Shown here: positions 1-8,549 of the stretch, one piece after another
Position numbering within the stretch: the stretch's first letter is position 1
How the letters are laid out: each line of letters opens with the position of its first letter
Source of the DNA: JAWVFN01 sp963696625
GTDB taxonomy: Bacteria; Actinomycetota; Thermoleophilia; Solirubrobacterales; 70-9
DNA length: 64,000 nt
Assembly (NCBI GenBank): GCA_963696625.1
Contig: CAVOKZ010000020.1
Location: 1-64,000, forward strand
Direction: 5' to 3'
The notes under the pieces: model-generated
Told to the model about the DNA's origin: nothing
Seen by the model: only the letters and a program-made list of their open reading frames with translations
The model's database searches: none
Made by a program: the position numbers and the translations under genes

Positions 1-390
1 GAAAGCCGCAAAATCTTCAGCTGTACGCCAGCCTTGCGCAACTCAACTGCCAGCATCTTCGGGTCCCATGCGCTGCCAATGCGTGCGCTGCGGATTCAAT
101 ACCCATAGCACGCCGCCGTCTCGGGTGGCGGTGAGTCCAATGGGATCTCAGTGCACCGTTCGCGGAATGGGCGTCACAGCTTTGATTCAGCTCTTTAGCC
201 CGCGACCGCCGGACTAAAGACTCTCTGGACTTCGTCTCCTGTTGCATAGCCTTTCGTTTATAACGACTATGGGCAGGAAGACCGACAGGGTTTTTACCGA
301 CACGCTGTCGGGCAGGCGACAAGCAAATACAGTTTGTTACTGTTGTGAATTGCGCAAAGCAGATGAATGCCGATTCCGGCCTGTGCTCAA
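1..390. other. Left contig end of atypical composition, no gene recognised
   Basis: This stretch is visibly less GC-rich and lacks the codon bias of everything to its right. No open frame here reads as a known protein. The switch to typical actinobacterial coding sequence occurs near 390-405, where the interior of dxs begins abruptly. A chimeric contig end or a recent insertion/recombination junction would both explain it. The sequence alone cannot decide between them. Confidence 0.5.
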
Positions 391-1779
391 CGAATTCCTC
401 AGCGCCTCGGCCCCGAGATCAAGGCCGCGATCAAGGCCTACTGGGCGCCGGGGCTTCTGTTCGAGGAGCTCGACCTCGCCTACGTCGGCGTCGTCGACGG
501 CCACGACGTCGGCGCCCTGCGCCAGGCGCTCGCCGAGGCCTTCGACGCCGAGCGCCCGGTCGTCGTCCACATCCACACCGTCAAGGGCAAGGGCTTCGAG
601 CCGGCCGAGGAGGGCGGGCTCGAGGGGATGGAGAAGTGGCACGCCGCCAAGCCGGGCTCGATCGTCAACGGCAAGCCGACATCAACCGGCGGCTCCTCCG
701 CTTCGCGTCCGGCGCCGCCGGGACCGGGGCGCGAAGCGGGTGGACCGTCTCGACCCGTTCCCGTTCAGGAATCCGACTCACCCGAGACGATCGAGAAGCT
801 CGAGGAGCCGAAGCCCGCGGCGCCGCCCCAGTACACGGCCGTCTTCGCCGACGCCCTGGTCGACGAGGCCAAGCGCGACGATAAGGTGATCGGGATCACC
901 GCGGCGATGGCGGGGGGGACCGGCCTCAACAAACTCGCCGAGGCCTGCCCCGAGCAGTACTACGACGTCGGCATCGCCGAGCAGGACGCGGTGCTCTTCG
1001 CCTCCGGTCTCGCGATCCAGGGCGCCAAGCCGGTCTGCGCGATCTACTCGACCTTCCTCCAGCGCGCCTTCGACCAGATCGTCCACGACGTCTGCCTGCA
1101 GAAGCTCGACGTCACCTTCGCCATGGACCGCGCCGGCCTCGTCGGCGACGACGGCCCGACCCACCACGGCGCCTTCGACATCTCCTACCTGCGCTGCCTG
1201 CCCAACATCGTCGTCATGGCCCCGCGCGACGAGGCGATGCTCGTCCACATGCTGCGGACGGCGGTCGAGCACGAGGGCCCAATCGCCTTGCGCTACCCGC
1301 GCGGCGCCGCCGAAGGCGCGCCGATGCCCGACGCGCCCGAGGCGATCGAGATCGGCAAGGGCGAGCTGCTGCTACCGGGGGAGAAGGTTGCCCTGCTCGG
1401 CTATGGCTACGGCGTCCAGGTGGCCCTGCGCGCCGCCGAGCTGCTGCGCGAGCGCGGCCTCGAGCCCACGGTCGCCGACGCCCGCTTCGCCAAGCCGCTC
1501 GACGGCGAGCTGGCCGAAAAGCTCGCCGCCGAGCACGAGCTGGTCGTCACCGTCGAGGAGAACGTCCTCGACGGCGGCTTCGGCTCCGCCGTGCTCGAGC
1601 ACCTCGAGGACGCGATGCCGCCGGGCGAGCGCGCCCGCGTCATGCGCATCGGCCTCCCCGACCGCTACGTGACCCACGGCAAGCCCGCTCTGCTGCGCGA
1701 AGAGGTCGGCCTCACCGGCGAGGCCGTCGCCGACAGGGTCCTCGCCGCGATCGGCGAACGCGAGACGGTCGCCAATTAA
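367..1779 (+). CDS. dxs: 1-deoxy-D-xylulose-5-phosphate synthase, N-terminally truncated
   Basis: DXS condenses pyruvate and glyceraldehyde-3-phosphate to DXP, the entry step of the MEP isoprenoid pathway, using thiamine diphosphate. The frame gives about 470 residues against roughly 620-640 in the family. The end of the first transketolase-like domain is present (FEELDLAYVGVVDGHDVGAL), followed by the pyrimidine-binding domain (YDVGIAEQDAVLFASGLA, DRAGLVGDDGPTHHG) and the C-terminal transketolase domain. The N-terminal part with the diphosphate-binding GDG motif is missing because the sequence changes character near 390. The linker between the first two domains (about residues 104-125) is encoded by a copy of the dispersed hairpin repeat, which makes it unusually long and Pro/Gly/Ser-rich. 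The start given is only the first ATG in frame and is probably not biological. Confidence 0.9.
   Translation: MPIPACAQRIPQRLGPEIKAAIKAYWAPGLLFEELDLAYVGVVDGHDVGALRQALAEAFDAERPVVVHIHTVKGKGFEPAEEGGLEGMEKWHAAKPGSIVNGKPTSTGGSSASRPAPPGPGREAGGPSRPVPVQESDSPETIEKLEEPKPAAPPQYTAVFADALVDEAKRDDKVIGITAAMAGGTGLNKLAEACPEQYYDVGIAEQDAVLFASGLAIQGAKPVCAIYSTFLQRAFDQIVHDVCLQKLDVTFAMDRAGLVGDDGPTHHGAFDISYLRCLPNIVVMAPRDEAMLVHMLRTAVEHEGPIALRYPRGAAEGAPMPDAPEAIEIGKGELLLPGEKVALLGYGYGVQVALRAAELLRERGLEPTVADARFAKPLDGELAEKLAAEHELVVTVEENVLDGGFGSAVLEHLEDAMPPGERARVMRIGLPDRYVTHGKPALLREEVGLTGEAVADRVLAAIGERETVAN
677..730 (-). repeat. Conserved-loop hairpin repeat, copy 1 (inside dxs)
   Basis: On the minus strand this copy has the loop core GGACGCGAAGCGGAGGA flanked by the 8-bp arms GCCGCCGG and CCGGCGGC. 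It is read through in frame by dxs and encodes part of the inter-domain linker. The same core occurs near 7300, 15650, 17220 and 19010 with different but still complementary arms. Confidence 0.7.
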
Positions 1780-1797
1780 CGAAGGCCTCGACCGCGT

Positions 1798-1970
1798 CGC
1801 CAACCTCGCCCGGTGGCAATGGGCCTCGCCATCTTCGTCATCGCCAACGGCCTCGCCGGACCGAGGTTGCGGAGCCGCGAGTCCGCTCCGACTGCGTCGT
1901 GATCCTGCTGATGTCGACGGTGTTCTTCGCCTCGCTGCTGTTCCTCGGGCGCGGAGCCCGAAGCGATTAG
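1798..1970 (+). pseudogene. Possible remnant of a small membrane protein
   Basis: Two short hydrophobic stretches can be read in different plus-strand frames: GLAIFVIANGLAG near 1818 and VILLMSTVFFASLLFLGRG near 1900, ending at a TAG at 1968-1970. Together they look like a two-helix small membrane protein broken by indels. It runs convergently into cfa. No family is recognised, and the reading depends on assuming frameshifts. Confidence 0.25.
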
Positions 1971-3241
1971 CTCGGGACGGCGACGCCGCGCCGCGCTTCC
2001 GCCGCCGGCACGACCTGCTCGCCGGCGCGCATCGTGATCGGCGCCGAGAGCAGGGTCTGGAACAGCGAGGTGAGGCCGATCTCGAAGCCGTTGCGGGCGG
2101 CGCGCAGATAGAGGCGCCAGACCCGGACCCGCTCCTCTCCGGCCAGGCGCTCGGCCTCGGGGAGGTTGCGGTCGAGGCGCTCGGCCCAGTGGCGAAGGGT
2201 CTCGATGTAGTCGCGGTGGAGGTTCTCGACATGGAGCGGCTCGAGCCCGGCGCGCTCGAAGGCGAGGATCACCCGTGAGACCGGCGGGATCTCGCCGCCG
2301 GGGAACACGTAGCGCTCCGAGAACTCGGCGCCGATGTGGACTTCGGGCTCGGTCCAGGTGATGCCGTGGTTGAGGACCTTGCCGCCCGGCGCCAGCGCCC
2401 CGGCGACGCAGGCCGCGTACTCGTCGATGTTGTCGCCGCCGACGTGCTCGATCATCCCGATCGAGCTGACGGCGTCGAAGCGCTCGTCGCCGATCTCGCG
2501 GTAGTCCTGGACGCGGAAGTCGCAGAGCTCGGCGACACCGGCCTCACGGGCGCGCTGGTTGGCGAGCTCGGCCTGGGGAGGGGAGAGGGTAATCCCGGTG
2601 ACCTCGGCGCCGAACTCGCGCGCCGCGTGGATGCCCATGCTGCCCCAACCGCAGCCGACGTCGAGCAGCTTGCGCCCCGGTGCCAGCCCGAGCTTGCGGC
2701 AGACGAGATCGAGCTTGGCGAACTGCGCCTCCTCGAGGCTCTGGGCCCCGTCGGCGAACAGCGCGCAGGAGTAGGTCATCGACTCGTCGAGGAAGAGCGC
2801 GAAGAACTCGTTGGAGACGTCGTAGTGGTGGCGGACGGTCGCGGAGTCGAACTTCTTGGTGTGGCGCTTGCCCGGTGGCCGCAGCTCGGCGGCGGGAGGG
2901 GGCGGGGGGCGCTTGAGGCCCGCGGCGCGGAGTGCGGCGAGGCCGAACTTCGCCTTGGCGGCCGCGCCGAGCGGCGGGGCGGACCAGCGCCCGAGCAGGC
3001 CCATGACCTTGTCGATGTCGTCGACGTCGATCTCGCCGGTGACGTAGGCGCGGCCGAGCCCGAGCTCGCCCGGAGCGCGCAGCACCTGGCTGATCGCGTC
3101 GGGCGAGCGGAAGCTGATCACGGGGCCGCCGTCGCGGGTGGCTTCTACGCGGCCGCCGTCCCAGAACTCGAGCGTGAACGGGCGATCGGGGAGGGAGTCC
3201 GCGATCGCCTTGCGGAGGGCCTCGGTCGAGCGCTCAGCCAT
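1967..3241 (-). CDS. cfa: Cyclopropane-fatty-acyl-phospholipid synthase family methyltransferase
   Basis: SAM-dependent enzymes of this family add a methylene or methyl group to unsaturated acyl chains of membrane phospholipids. The 424-residue length is normal. The SAM-binding motif LLDVGCGWGSMGIHAA is at about residues 192-207, preceded by the HHYDVSNEFFALFLDESMTY signature typical of CFA and mycolic-acid synthases, and followed by SIGMIEHVG. The N-terminal 110 residues form the usual lipid-associated extension. The gene is monocistronic. An inverted repeat and a terminator hairpin lie just upstream of its start. The exact product (cyclopropane or methyl-branched) cannot be read from the sequence. 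Confidence 0.93.
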   Translation of the reverse strand: MAERSTEALRKAIADSLPDRPFTLEFWDGGRVEATRDGGPVISFRSPDAISQVLRAPGELGLGRAYVTGEIDVDDIDKVMGLLGRWSAPPLGAAAKAKFGLAALRAAGLKRPPPPPAAELRPPGKRHTKKFDSATVRHHYDVSNEFFALFLDESMTYSCALFADGAQSLEEAQFAKLDLVCRKLGLAPGRKLLDVGCGWGSMGIHAAREFGAEVTGITLSPPQAELANQRAREAGVAELCDFRVQDYREIGDERFDAVSSIGMIEHVGGDNIDEYAACVAGALAPGGKVLNHGITWTEPEVHIGAEFSERYVFPGGEIPPVSRVILAFERAGLEPLHVENLHRDYIETLRHWAERLDRNLPEAERLAGEERVRVWRLYLRAARNGFEIGLTSLFQTLLSAPITMRAGEQVVPAAEARRGVAVPS

Positions 3242-3272
3242 GAACCGAGCTTACCCGACACGGCGGGGTCAA

Positions 3273-3296
3273 TTTTATGGCCACTTGGCCATAAAA
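3273..3296. promoter_or_regulatory. Perfect inverted repeat upstream of cfa
   Basis: The arms TTTTATGGCCA and TGGCCATAAAA are perfect 11-mers separated by 2 nt, centred about 44 nt upstream of the cfa start. The site is AT-rich against its surroundings and shares its last two bases with the neighbouring terminator stem. It could be an operator for cfa or part of a double-hairpin terminator. Confidence 0.5.
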
Positions 3297-3326
3297 GAAA
3301 CGGCCCTCACAGGAGGGCCGTTTCTT
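3295..3326 (-). terminator. Rho-independent terminator of the 3353-3739 gene
   Basis: A perfect 14-bp stem (AAGAAACGGCCCTC paired with GAGGGCCGTTTCTT) has a 4-nt loop and T-rich flanks. It sits 27 nt past the stop of the minus-strand membrane-protein gene and between it and cfa, which insulates cfa from read-through. Confidence 0.85.
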
Positions 3327-3352
3327 AGGGGTACTACAGGGAGGAGAGATAC

Positions 3353-3739
3353 TTATGTTGTGTGTTCTGTGGGAGGTGGTCGGAACTGGGCGCCAAGCGG
3401 ACGGCTGAACCGGGTTGAAGCGGTCAGCGCCATATGCAGGGAGCCGAAGCCGACCATAAAGGCCGTGATGATCGGGTCACCGGTGACGACCCCGAGGATG
3501 ATGCCGGCGACCATCGTGGTCACCGCGATCATGTAGTCGAGCGCAGCGTGGGCGCTGAGCGGGATCGCGCCGCGGTCGTCGTGGATCGAGACCGCGAGCC
3601 CGAGCAGGACCACGCCGATCGCAATGCTGATCGTGCCGGCGGCAGCGCCGAACCCGAGCACGAAGGGGGCGACGATCAGGAACGGGGCCGCCAGAACCTC
3701 GATTGCACCGTGGACGTCGAGTGGAACTGCTCGATTCAT
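3353..3739 (-). CDS. Small four-helix membrane protein of unknown function
   Basis: A 128-residue protein with four predicted hydrophobic segments: EVLAAPFLIVAPFVLGFG, TISIAIGVVLLGLAV, ALDYMIAVTTMVAGIILG and PIITAFMVGFGSLHMAL. The paired layout (helix hairpin, polar HDDRGAIPLSAHA loop, helix hairpin) resembles SPW-repeat-like small membrane proteins, but no diagnostic motif allows a firm call. It is divergent from tlyA, with about 80 bp between the starts. A strong terminator follows it. Confidence 0.75.
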   Translation of the reverse strand: MNRAVPLDVHGAIEVLAAPFLIVAPFVLGFGAAAGTISIAIGVVLLGLAVSIHDDRGAIPLSAHAALDYMIAVTTMVAGIILGVVTGDPIITAFMVGFGSLHMALTASTRFSRPLGAQFRPPPTEHTT

Positions 3740-3819
3740 CGTGCCCGGAAGCGTACGAACGTATGTGCGGCTTGTGTGTGACGGGGGTCACACAGCTCAC
3801 ATTGGCTTACCTTTGGTCC

Positions 3820-4557
3820 ATGGGTAGCCGCGTCCGCGCCGACAGCCTGCTCGCCGAGCGCGGCCTCGCCGGCTCGCGAACCGCCGCCGCGGAGGCGATC
3901 CGCGCCGGAGGCGTGCGCCTCGGGCGAGACGGCCCCGTGCTGGTCAAGCCCAGCCAGATGGTTGCCAGCGACGCCGAGCTGCTCGTCGAGGATGGACCGC
4001 GCTTCGTCTCGCGCGGCGGGATCAAGCTCGACAACGCGCTGAGCGAGCTCGGCGTCGAGGTCTCCGGACGCGACTGCCTCGACGTCGGCGCCTCCACAGG
4101 CGGCTTCACCGACTGCCTTCTGCAACGCGGCGCCGCGCGGGTGATCGCGCTCGACGTCGGCCACGGCCAGCTCGACTGGGGCCTGCGCAACGACGAGCGG
4201 GTCCTGGTGCTCGAAGATCTCAACGCGCGCGAGCTCGGGCCGGGCTCGCTGCCATTCGTCCCCGGCCTGGTCACCGTCGACGTCTCGTTCATCTCGCTGA
4301 GCAAGGTCCTGGCGCCGATCGCCGCCGGGCTCGAGCCGGGCGCGGAGCTGCTGGCGATGGTAAAGCCGCAGTTCGAGCTCGGTAGGGCCAAGGTCAAGGC
4401 GGGCGTCGTCCGCGACCCCGAGCTTCGCCGCGAGGCGGTCGACGTCGTCGTCGCCGCAGCGGTGCAGAACGGCTTCGAGGTCCGCGGCGAAGCGGAGTCG
4501 GGGCTGCCCGGGCCGAAGGGAAACCTCGAGACCTTCGTCTGGGCGGTGAAGCGGTGA
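3820..4557 (+). CDS. tlyA: TlyA family rRNA 2'-O-methyltransferase
   Basis: TlyA methylates ribose 2'-OH groups in 16S/23S rRNA and, in mycobacteria, confers capreomycin sensitivity. The ATG at 3820 gives 245 residues, matching the family; longer upstream frames would run through the promoter. An N-terminal S4-like RNA-binding domain (SRVRADSLLAERGLAGSR) is followed by SRGGIKLDNAL and the Rossmann SAM motif CLDVGASTGGFTDCLL at about residues 86-101. It is the first gene of the conserved actinobacterial run tlyA-nadK-recN. Its stop overlaps the GTG start of nadK (GTGA), indicating translational coupling. Confidence 0.93.
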   Translation: MGSRVRADSLLAERGLAGSRTAAAEAIRAGGVRLGRDGPVLVKPSQMVASDAELLVEDGPRFVSRGGIKLDNALSELGVEVSGRDCLDVGASTGGFTDCLLQRGAARVIALDVGHGQLDWGLRNDERVLVLEDLNARELGPGSLPFVPGLVTVDVSFISLSKVLAPIAAGLEPGAELLAMVKPQFELGRAKVKAGVVRDPELRREAVDVVVAAAVQNGFEVRGEAESGLPGPKGNLETFVWAVKR

Positions 4558-5405
4558 AGACCGCGGTCCTGATCACCCACGGGCACCCCGAGACCGCGTC
4601 CGAGGGCGTCGCCGCCGCCGCCAAGGCGGCCGAGGCGGCTTCGTGGAAGCTGGTGGCGACGCCCGAAGAGCACGCCAAGCACGGCGATTCCGCGGGCGGG
4701 ATCGAGGAGGTCGACAAGCTCCCCGACGACCCCGACCTCTGCCTCGTGCTCGGCGGCGACGGCTCGATCCTGTTCGGGATGCGGCGCTATGCCGGCACCG
4801 AGGTGCCGGTGTTCGGCATCAACTACGGAACCGTCGGCTTCCTCGCCGCCGCCGAGCGCGAGAACCTCGACGCCGGCCTACGCCGCGCCTTCGCCGGCGA
4901 GTTCGACCTGCTGACCCTGCCCGGCCTCGAGGTTCCCTCGCTCGAGCGCGAGGGCGGCAAGGTCGGCCTCAACGACATCGTCCTCCTCCGCCGGCCCCAG
5001 GACCGGGTCGCCGAGCTCTCCTGCCGGATCGCCGGTGAGGAGATCGGGCACGTCCGCTGCGACGGGCTTGTCGTCGCGACCCCGGCCGGATCGACGGGCT
5101 ACAACCTCGCCAATCAGGGGCCGATCCTCGCCTGGGGGGTGGCCGGTTGCGTGGTCAGCTTCATCGCCCCGCATACGCTCACCGCCCGCGCGCTCGTCGT
5201 CGCACCGACCGACACGATCGAGGTCGGCAACGAGGCGGGCCGCGACCCGGTCGAGCTCGCTCTTGACGGCGAGCTCGCGGCGACGATCCCTCCAGGCGAG
5301 AGCATCGAGATCCACTACCGCGACGACGTCGGGCGCCTGGCGCAGCTGCCCGGCTCGACCTTCTACCGGAGGATCAGCGAGAAGTTCGGGATGCTCACGC
5401 GCTGA
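4554..5405 (+). CDS. nadK: NAD kinase
   Basis: Phosphorylates NAD to NADP. The 283-residue protein has the family GGDGS motif at residues 67-71, the substrate-binding GINYGTVGFLA, LNDIVL in place of the usual NE/ND dipeptide motif, and the glycine-rich CDGLVVATPAGSTGYNL. The GTG start at 4554 overlaps the tlyA stop. Its position between tlyA and recN matches the order seen in Mycobacterium and other actinobacteria. Confidence 0.95.
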   Translation: MKTAVLITHGHPETASEGVAAAAKAAEAASWKLVATPEEHAKHGDSAGGIEEVDKLPDDPDLCLVLGGDGSILFGMRRYAGTEVPVFGINYGTVGFLAAAERENLDAGLRRAFAGEFDLLTLPGLEVPSLEREGGKVGLNDIVLLRRPQDRVAELSCRIAGEEIGHVRCDGLVVATPAGSTGYNLANQGPILAWGVAGCVVSFIAPHTLTARALVVAPTDTIEVGNEAGRDPVELALDGELAATIPPGESIEIHYRDDVGRLAQLPGSTFYRRISEKFGMLTR

Positions 5406-5546
5406 CGCGGCGGATGGAACCGCGGGCGTCCGCTGCTCGCCGGTTTCAGGGTCTCGGGCTTCGGCATCGGGCCCGCGAACCCATCGATCGCCTCGACCGC
5501 GCTCGGCAGGCGCCCCCTGAGGCCGTCCCCGCCGCATGATCCGTCG

Positions 5547-5576
5547 GCACGCCTCTCTATATATAAGGAGGCGTGC
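5547..5576 (+). promoter_or_regulatory. Hairpin enclosing the recN ribosome-binding site and start
   Basis: The perfect 9-bp arms GCACGCCTC and GAGGCGTGC surround a 12-nt AT-rich loop (TCTATATATAAG). The AAGGAG ribosome-binding site falls in the loop and right arm, and the GTG start at 5573 lies within the right arm, so folding of the mRNA would hide both. The same AT-rich core could serve as a -10 region. No LexA-type box is visible. Confidence 0.5.
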
Positions 5577-7254
5577 TGCGCGAGCTGCGAATCGAGAACC
5601 TGCTGCTGATCGAGCGCGCCGAGGTGCGGCTCGGCGAGGGGTTGAACGTGATCACGGGCGAGACCGGGGCCGGCAAGACCGTGCTCGCACACTCGCTCGA
5701 CCTACTGATGGGCGGAAAAGCCCGCGCTCAGATCGTCAGGCCCGGCGCCGAGGAGGCCTACGTCGAGGGGGTGTTCGACATCCCCGAAGGGTTCCTCGGC
5801 GACCCCGAGCTAGGCGATATCGCCGAGCGCCTGCCCGAGGCCGCGAGCGAGATCACGCTCGCCCGCCGCGTCTCGGCCCAGGGGCGGACGAGCGCCTTCA
5901 TCGGAGGCCGGATCGCCTCGGCGCCGGAGCTGCAGGCGCTCGGCGGGCGGCTGCTCGCATTCTACGGGCAGCACGAGCACCGGCGCCTGACCCTCGCATC
6001 GGCCCAGCTCCAGACGCTCGACGGCTTTGCCGGGGCCGAGCACCTCGAGCGCCGCCGCCGTTACCGCGCCGCGCACTCCGAGGTAGTGGCGCTGGGCCGC
6101 GAGCTCGCCGATCTCCGCGAGCGCGAGGGCGCGCGCGAGCGCGATCTCGATCTGCTGCGCTTCGAGCTTCTCCGAGATCGAGGCCGCCAACCCCGACCCC
6201 GGCGAGGAAGCCGAGCTCGCCGCCGCGCGCGAGACGCTGCGTCACGCCGAAGGGCTGCGCACGGCGGCAGCCGAGGCGGCCGGCGCGGCATCGGGCGCCG
6301 ACAACGACGGCGGCGGCGCGGTCGGGTCGCTCGGCGGCGCCGAGTCGGCGCTGGCGGCGGTCGGCGGGGTGGACGAGCGCCTCGACGCCCTCGCCGAGCG
6401 CACCCGCGCGGCCGCCGTCGAGCTCACCGATCTCGCCGCCGAGCTGCGCGCCTACGCCGAGTCGGTCGACGCCGAGCCCGGCCGTCTGCAGGAGGTCGAG
6501 GAGCGCCTCGAGGCGATCGACCGGCTCAAGCGAAAGCACGGCGGCACGGTCGAGAGCGTGCTCGAGCACGCCGAGCGCTGCCGCGCCGAGATCGCGCGCA
6601 TCGAGGGCGCCGACGAGCGCGGCACCGAGCTCGAGGCGGCGCTCGAAGCGGCGTCGGCGCGCCGCGCCGAGCTGGCCGCCGAGCTGACCTCCGCGCGCGA
6701 GGCCGCCGCGGGGGAGCTCTCCGCCCGGGTCGCCGCCGAGCTCGAGGCGCTGGCGATGAGCGGCGCCAAGCTCGAGGTCGTGCTCGAGCCGCATCCGGAC
6801 GGCTACTCGGCCGCGGGCGCCGAGACGGTCGAGCTGCGGCTGGCGACCAATCCGGGGATGCCGGTCTCGCCGCTGCGCGACGCCGCGTCGGGGGGCGAAG
6901 CTCTCGCGCGTGATGCTGGCGCTGGCGGGACAGGCGGGGCGCGCCGAGGCGAGCTTCGTCTTCGACGAGATCGACGCCGGAATCGGCGGCAAGGCCGCGC
7001 GGGCGGTCGGCGAGCGACTGCGCTCGCTCGGCGACCACGGCCAGGTGCTCTGCATCACGCACCTTCCACAGGTCGCCTCGCTGGCCGCGACCCACTTCCG
7101 GATCACCAAGACGGTGCGCAAGGGCGAGTCGCTCGCGAGCGTCGAGTGCGTCGAGGGCGAGGAGAAGGTTGCCGAGATCACCCGCATGCTCGGCGCCGAC
7201 CGCTCGGACGACGCGGCGACGCGCCACGCGCGCGATCTGCTCGAAGCGGCCTGA
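5573..7254 (+). CDS. recN: DNA repair protein RecN, two apparent frameshifts
   Basis: RecN is an SMC-like ATPase acting in double-strand-break repair. The reassembled product is about 560 residues, normal for the family. The Walker A GETGAGKT is at residues 29-36, a long coiled-coil middle follows, and the C-terminal Walker B is FVFDEIDAGIGGKAA with CITHLPQVA after it. The frame shifts near 6168 (GAGCTTC where GAGCTC is needed to join RFEL to SEIEAANP) and near 6898 (GAAGCTC where GAGCTC gives the ABC signature SGGELSRVM). Both are single-base insertions at the same hexamer, which points to sequence error rather than gene decay. The stop lies at the edge of a hairpin repeat. Confidence 0.9.
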
Positions 7255-7340
7255 GGCCGATAAGCAAGGGCCACCACACGGAGAGCCCGCCCCAGCCCCC
7301 GGACGCGAAGCGGAGGAGGTGCCGGTTGACGGCGAAGCCG
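7254..7340 (+). repeat. Conserved-loop hairpin repeat, copy 2
   Basis: This copy starts with GGCCGATAAGCAAGGGCCA directly after the recN stop and continues to the loop core GGACGCGAAGCGGAGGA at about 7300-7316, then GCCGGTTGACGGCGAAGCCG. The flanking arms pair imperfectly. It fills most of the recN-steA gap. Confidence 0.7.
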
Positions 7341-7355
7341 TGTGACAATCTCGTA

Positions 7356-8549
7356 ATGGCGACGACCACCGGCGGCCGGCTGACGCGCGCGCTTCGGCCT
7401 GTTCGCAGCGGGCGCGGCAACGGCGCCGGGCCGATCGAGGGACCGGTGCGGCTCGGCCGCAAGACCAAGGACCTCGTCAAGCAGCTCCAGCCCGGGGAGA
7501 TCGCGGTCATCGACCACCTCAACCTCGACCGGATCGCGGCGGAGGAGCTCGCGGCGAGCGAAGCCCGTGCGGTGATCAACACCTCCGAGTCGACCGACGG
7601 GACCTATCCCAACGCCGGGCCGCTGACGCTCGTCCGCGCGGGCGTTCCTCTCATGGACCTCACGGGGGCCGACCTCTTCGAGCGGCTCTCGGACGGCGAC
7701 GTGGTCACGATCGACAGGGGCGAGGTGCGCGCCGACGGCAAGAGCCTCGGCGAGGGCCGGCTGCTCGAGGCCGACGAGCTCGCCGGGGAGCTGGACGCGC
7801 AGCGGCGCCGCATCGACCGCGCCCTCCACGACTTCACCGAGAACACGATGGCCCACATCCGCGAGGAGGGCGAGCTGCTCTCGGGGACGATCGACCTCCC
7901 CGACACGCAGACGAGCTTCCGGGACCGCCACGTGCTGATCGTCGTCCGCGGGCCCGACCACGTCCACGACCTGCGCGCGCTGCGGGCCTACATCGGCGAC
8001 GTGCGGCCGATCATCGTCGCCGTCGACGGCGGCGTCCACGCCGTGCTCAACGAGGGGCTGAAACCCGACGTCGTGCTCGGCGACATGGACTCCGCGAGCG
8101 CCGAGGCTCTGCGCTGCGGCGCCGAGCTGATCGTCCACGCCTACCCCGACGGCACCGCTCCCGGCTCGGCGCGCCTCGACGAGCTCGGGCTCGAGCACAC
8201 CGTGATCCCGGCAGCCGGGACGAGCGAGGACGTCGCGATGCTGCTCGCATTCGAGAAGGGCGCCTCGCTGATCGTCTCGGTCGGCGCCCACTTCAACCTC
8301 GTCGAGTTCCTCGACAAGCAGCGAAGCGGGATGTCGTCGACGTTCCTGACCCGGCTGCGGATCGGCGAGATCCTCGTCGACGCCAAGGGCGTGAGCCGGC
8401 TCTACAACCCCGGCCTCAGCCTCTCGAGCATGGGTCTGTTCGCGGCCGCCTTCGCGGTGCTGCTGGTGATCGTCGTCGTGACCACCCCCGCCCTGGGCGA
8501 TTTCTTCGACCTGCTCTGGCTGAAGATCAAGATCCTCCTTGGGCTATAG
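7356..8549 (+). CDS. steA: SteA-like putative cytokinetic ring protein (thiamin pyrophosphokinase fold)
   Basis: SteA, with SteB, supports cell division and peptidoglycan hydrolysis in Corynebacterium; its soluble part resembles thiamin pyrophosphokinase. The ATG at 7356 gives 397 residues. The N-terminus carries TKDLVKQLQPGEIAVIDH, the centre NTSESTDGTYPNAG, and the kinase-like core PIIVAVDGGVHAVLNEGL and PDVVLGDMDS. A single hydrophobic C-terminal helix (GLFAAAFAVLLVIVVVTT) is present. The end overlaps the steB start by 11 nt. The role is by homology and synteny, since the same gene follows recN in Mycobacterium. Confidence 0.88.
   Translation: MATTTGGRLTRALRPVRSGRGNGAGPIEGPVRLGRKTKDLVKQLQPGEIAVIDHLNLDRIAAEELAASEARAVINTSESTDGTYPNAGPLTLVRAGVPLMDLTGADLFERLSDGDVVTIDRGEVRADGKSLGEGRLLEADELAGELDAQRRRIDRALHDFTENTMAHIREEGELLSGTIDLPDTQTSFRDRHVLIVVRGPDHVHDLRALRAYIGDVRPIIVAVDGGVHAVLNEGLKPDVVLGDMDSASAEALRCGAELIVHAYPDGTAPGSARLDELGLEHTVIPAAGTSEDVAMLLAFEKGASLIVSVGAHFNLVEFLDKQRSGMSSTFLTRLRIGEILVDAKGVSRLYNPGLSLSSMGLFAAAFAVLLVIVVVTTPALGDFFDLLWLKIKILLGL

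Noticed and set aside
6168..6900. Programmed ribosomal frameshifting in recN
   Set aside because: No slippery heptamer or downstream structure is evident. The two lesions are both plain one-base insertions at GAGCTC, and the same lesion type occurs in unrelated genes.
5898..8291. 797-residue minus-strand frame antisense to recN and steA
   Set aside because: A shadow frame caused by high GC content. Its Asp/Val/Arg/Gly-heavy composition matches no fold, and recN and steA are well supported on the other strand.
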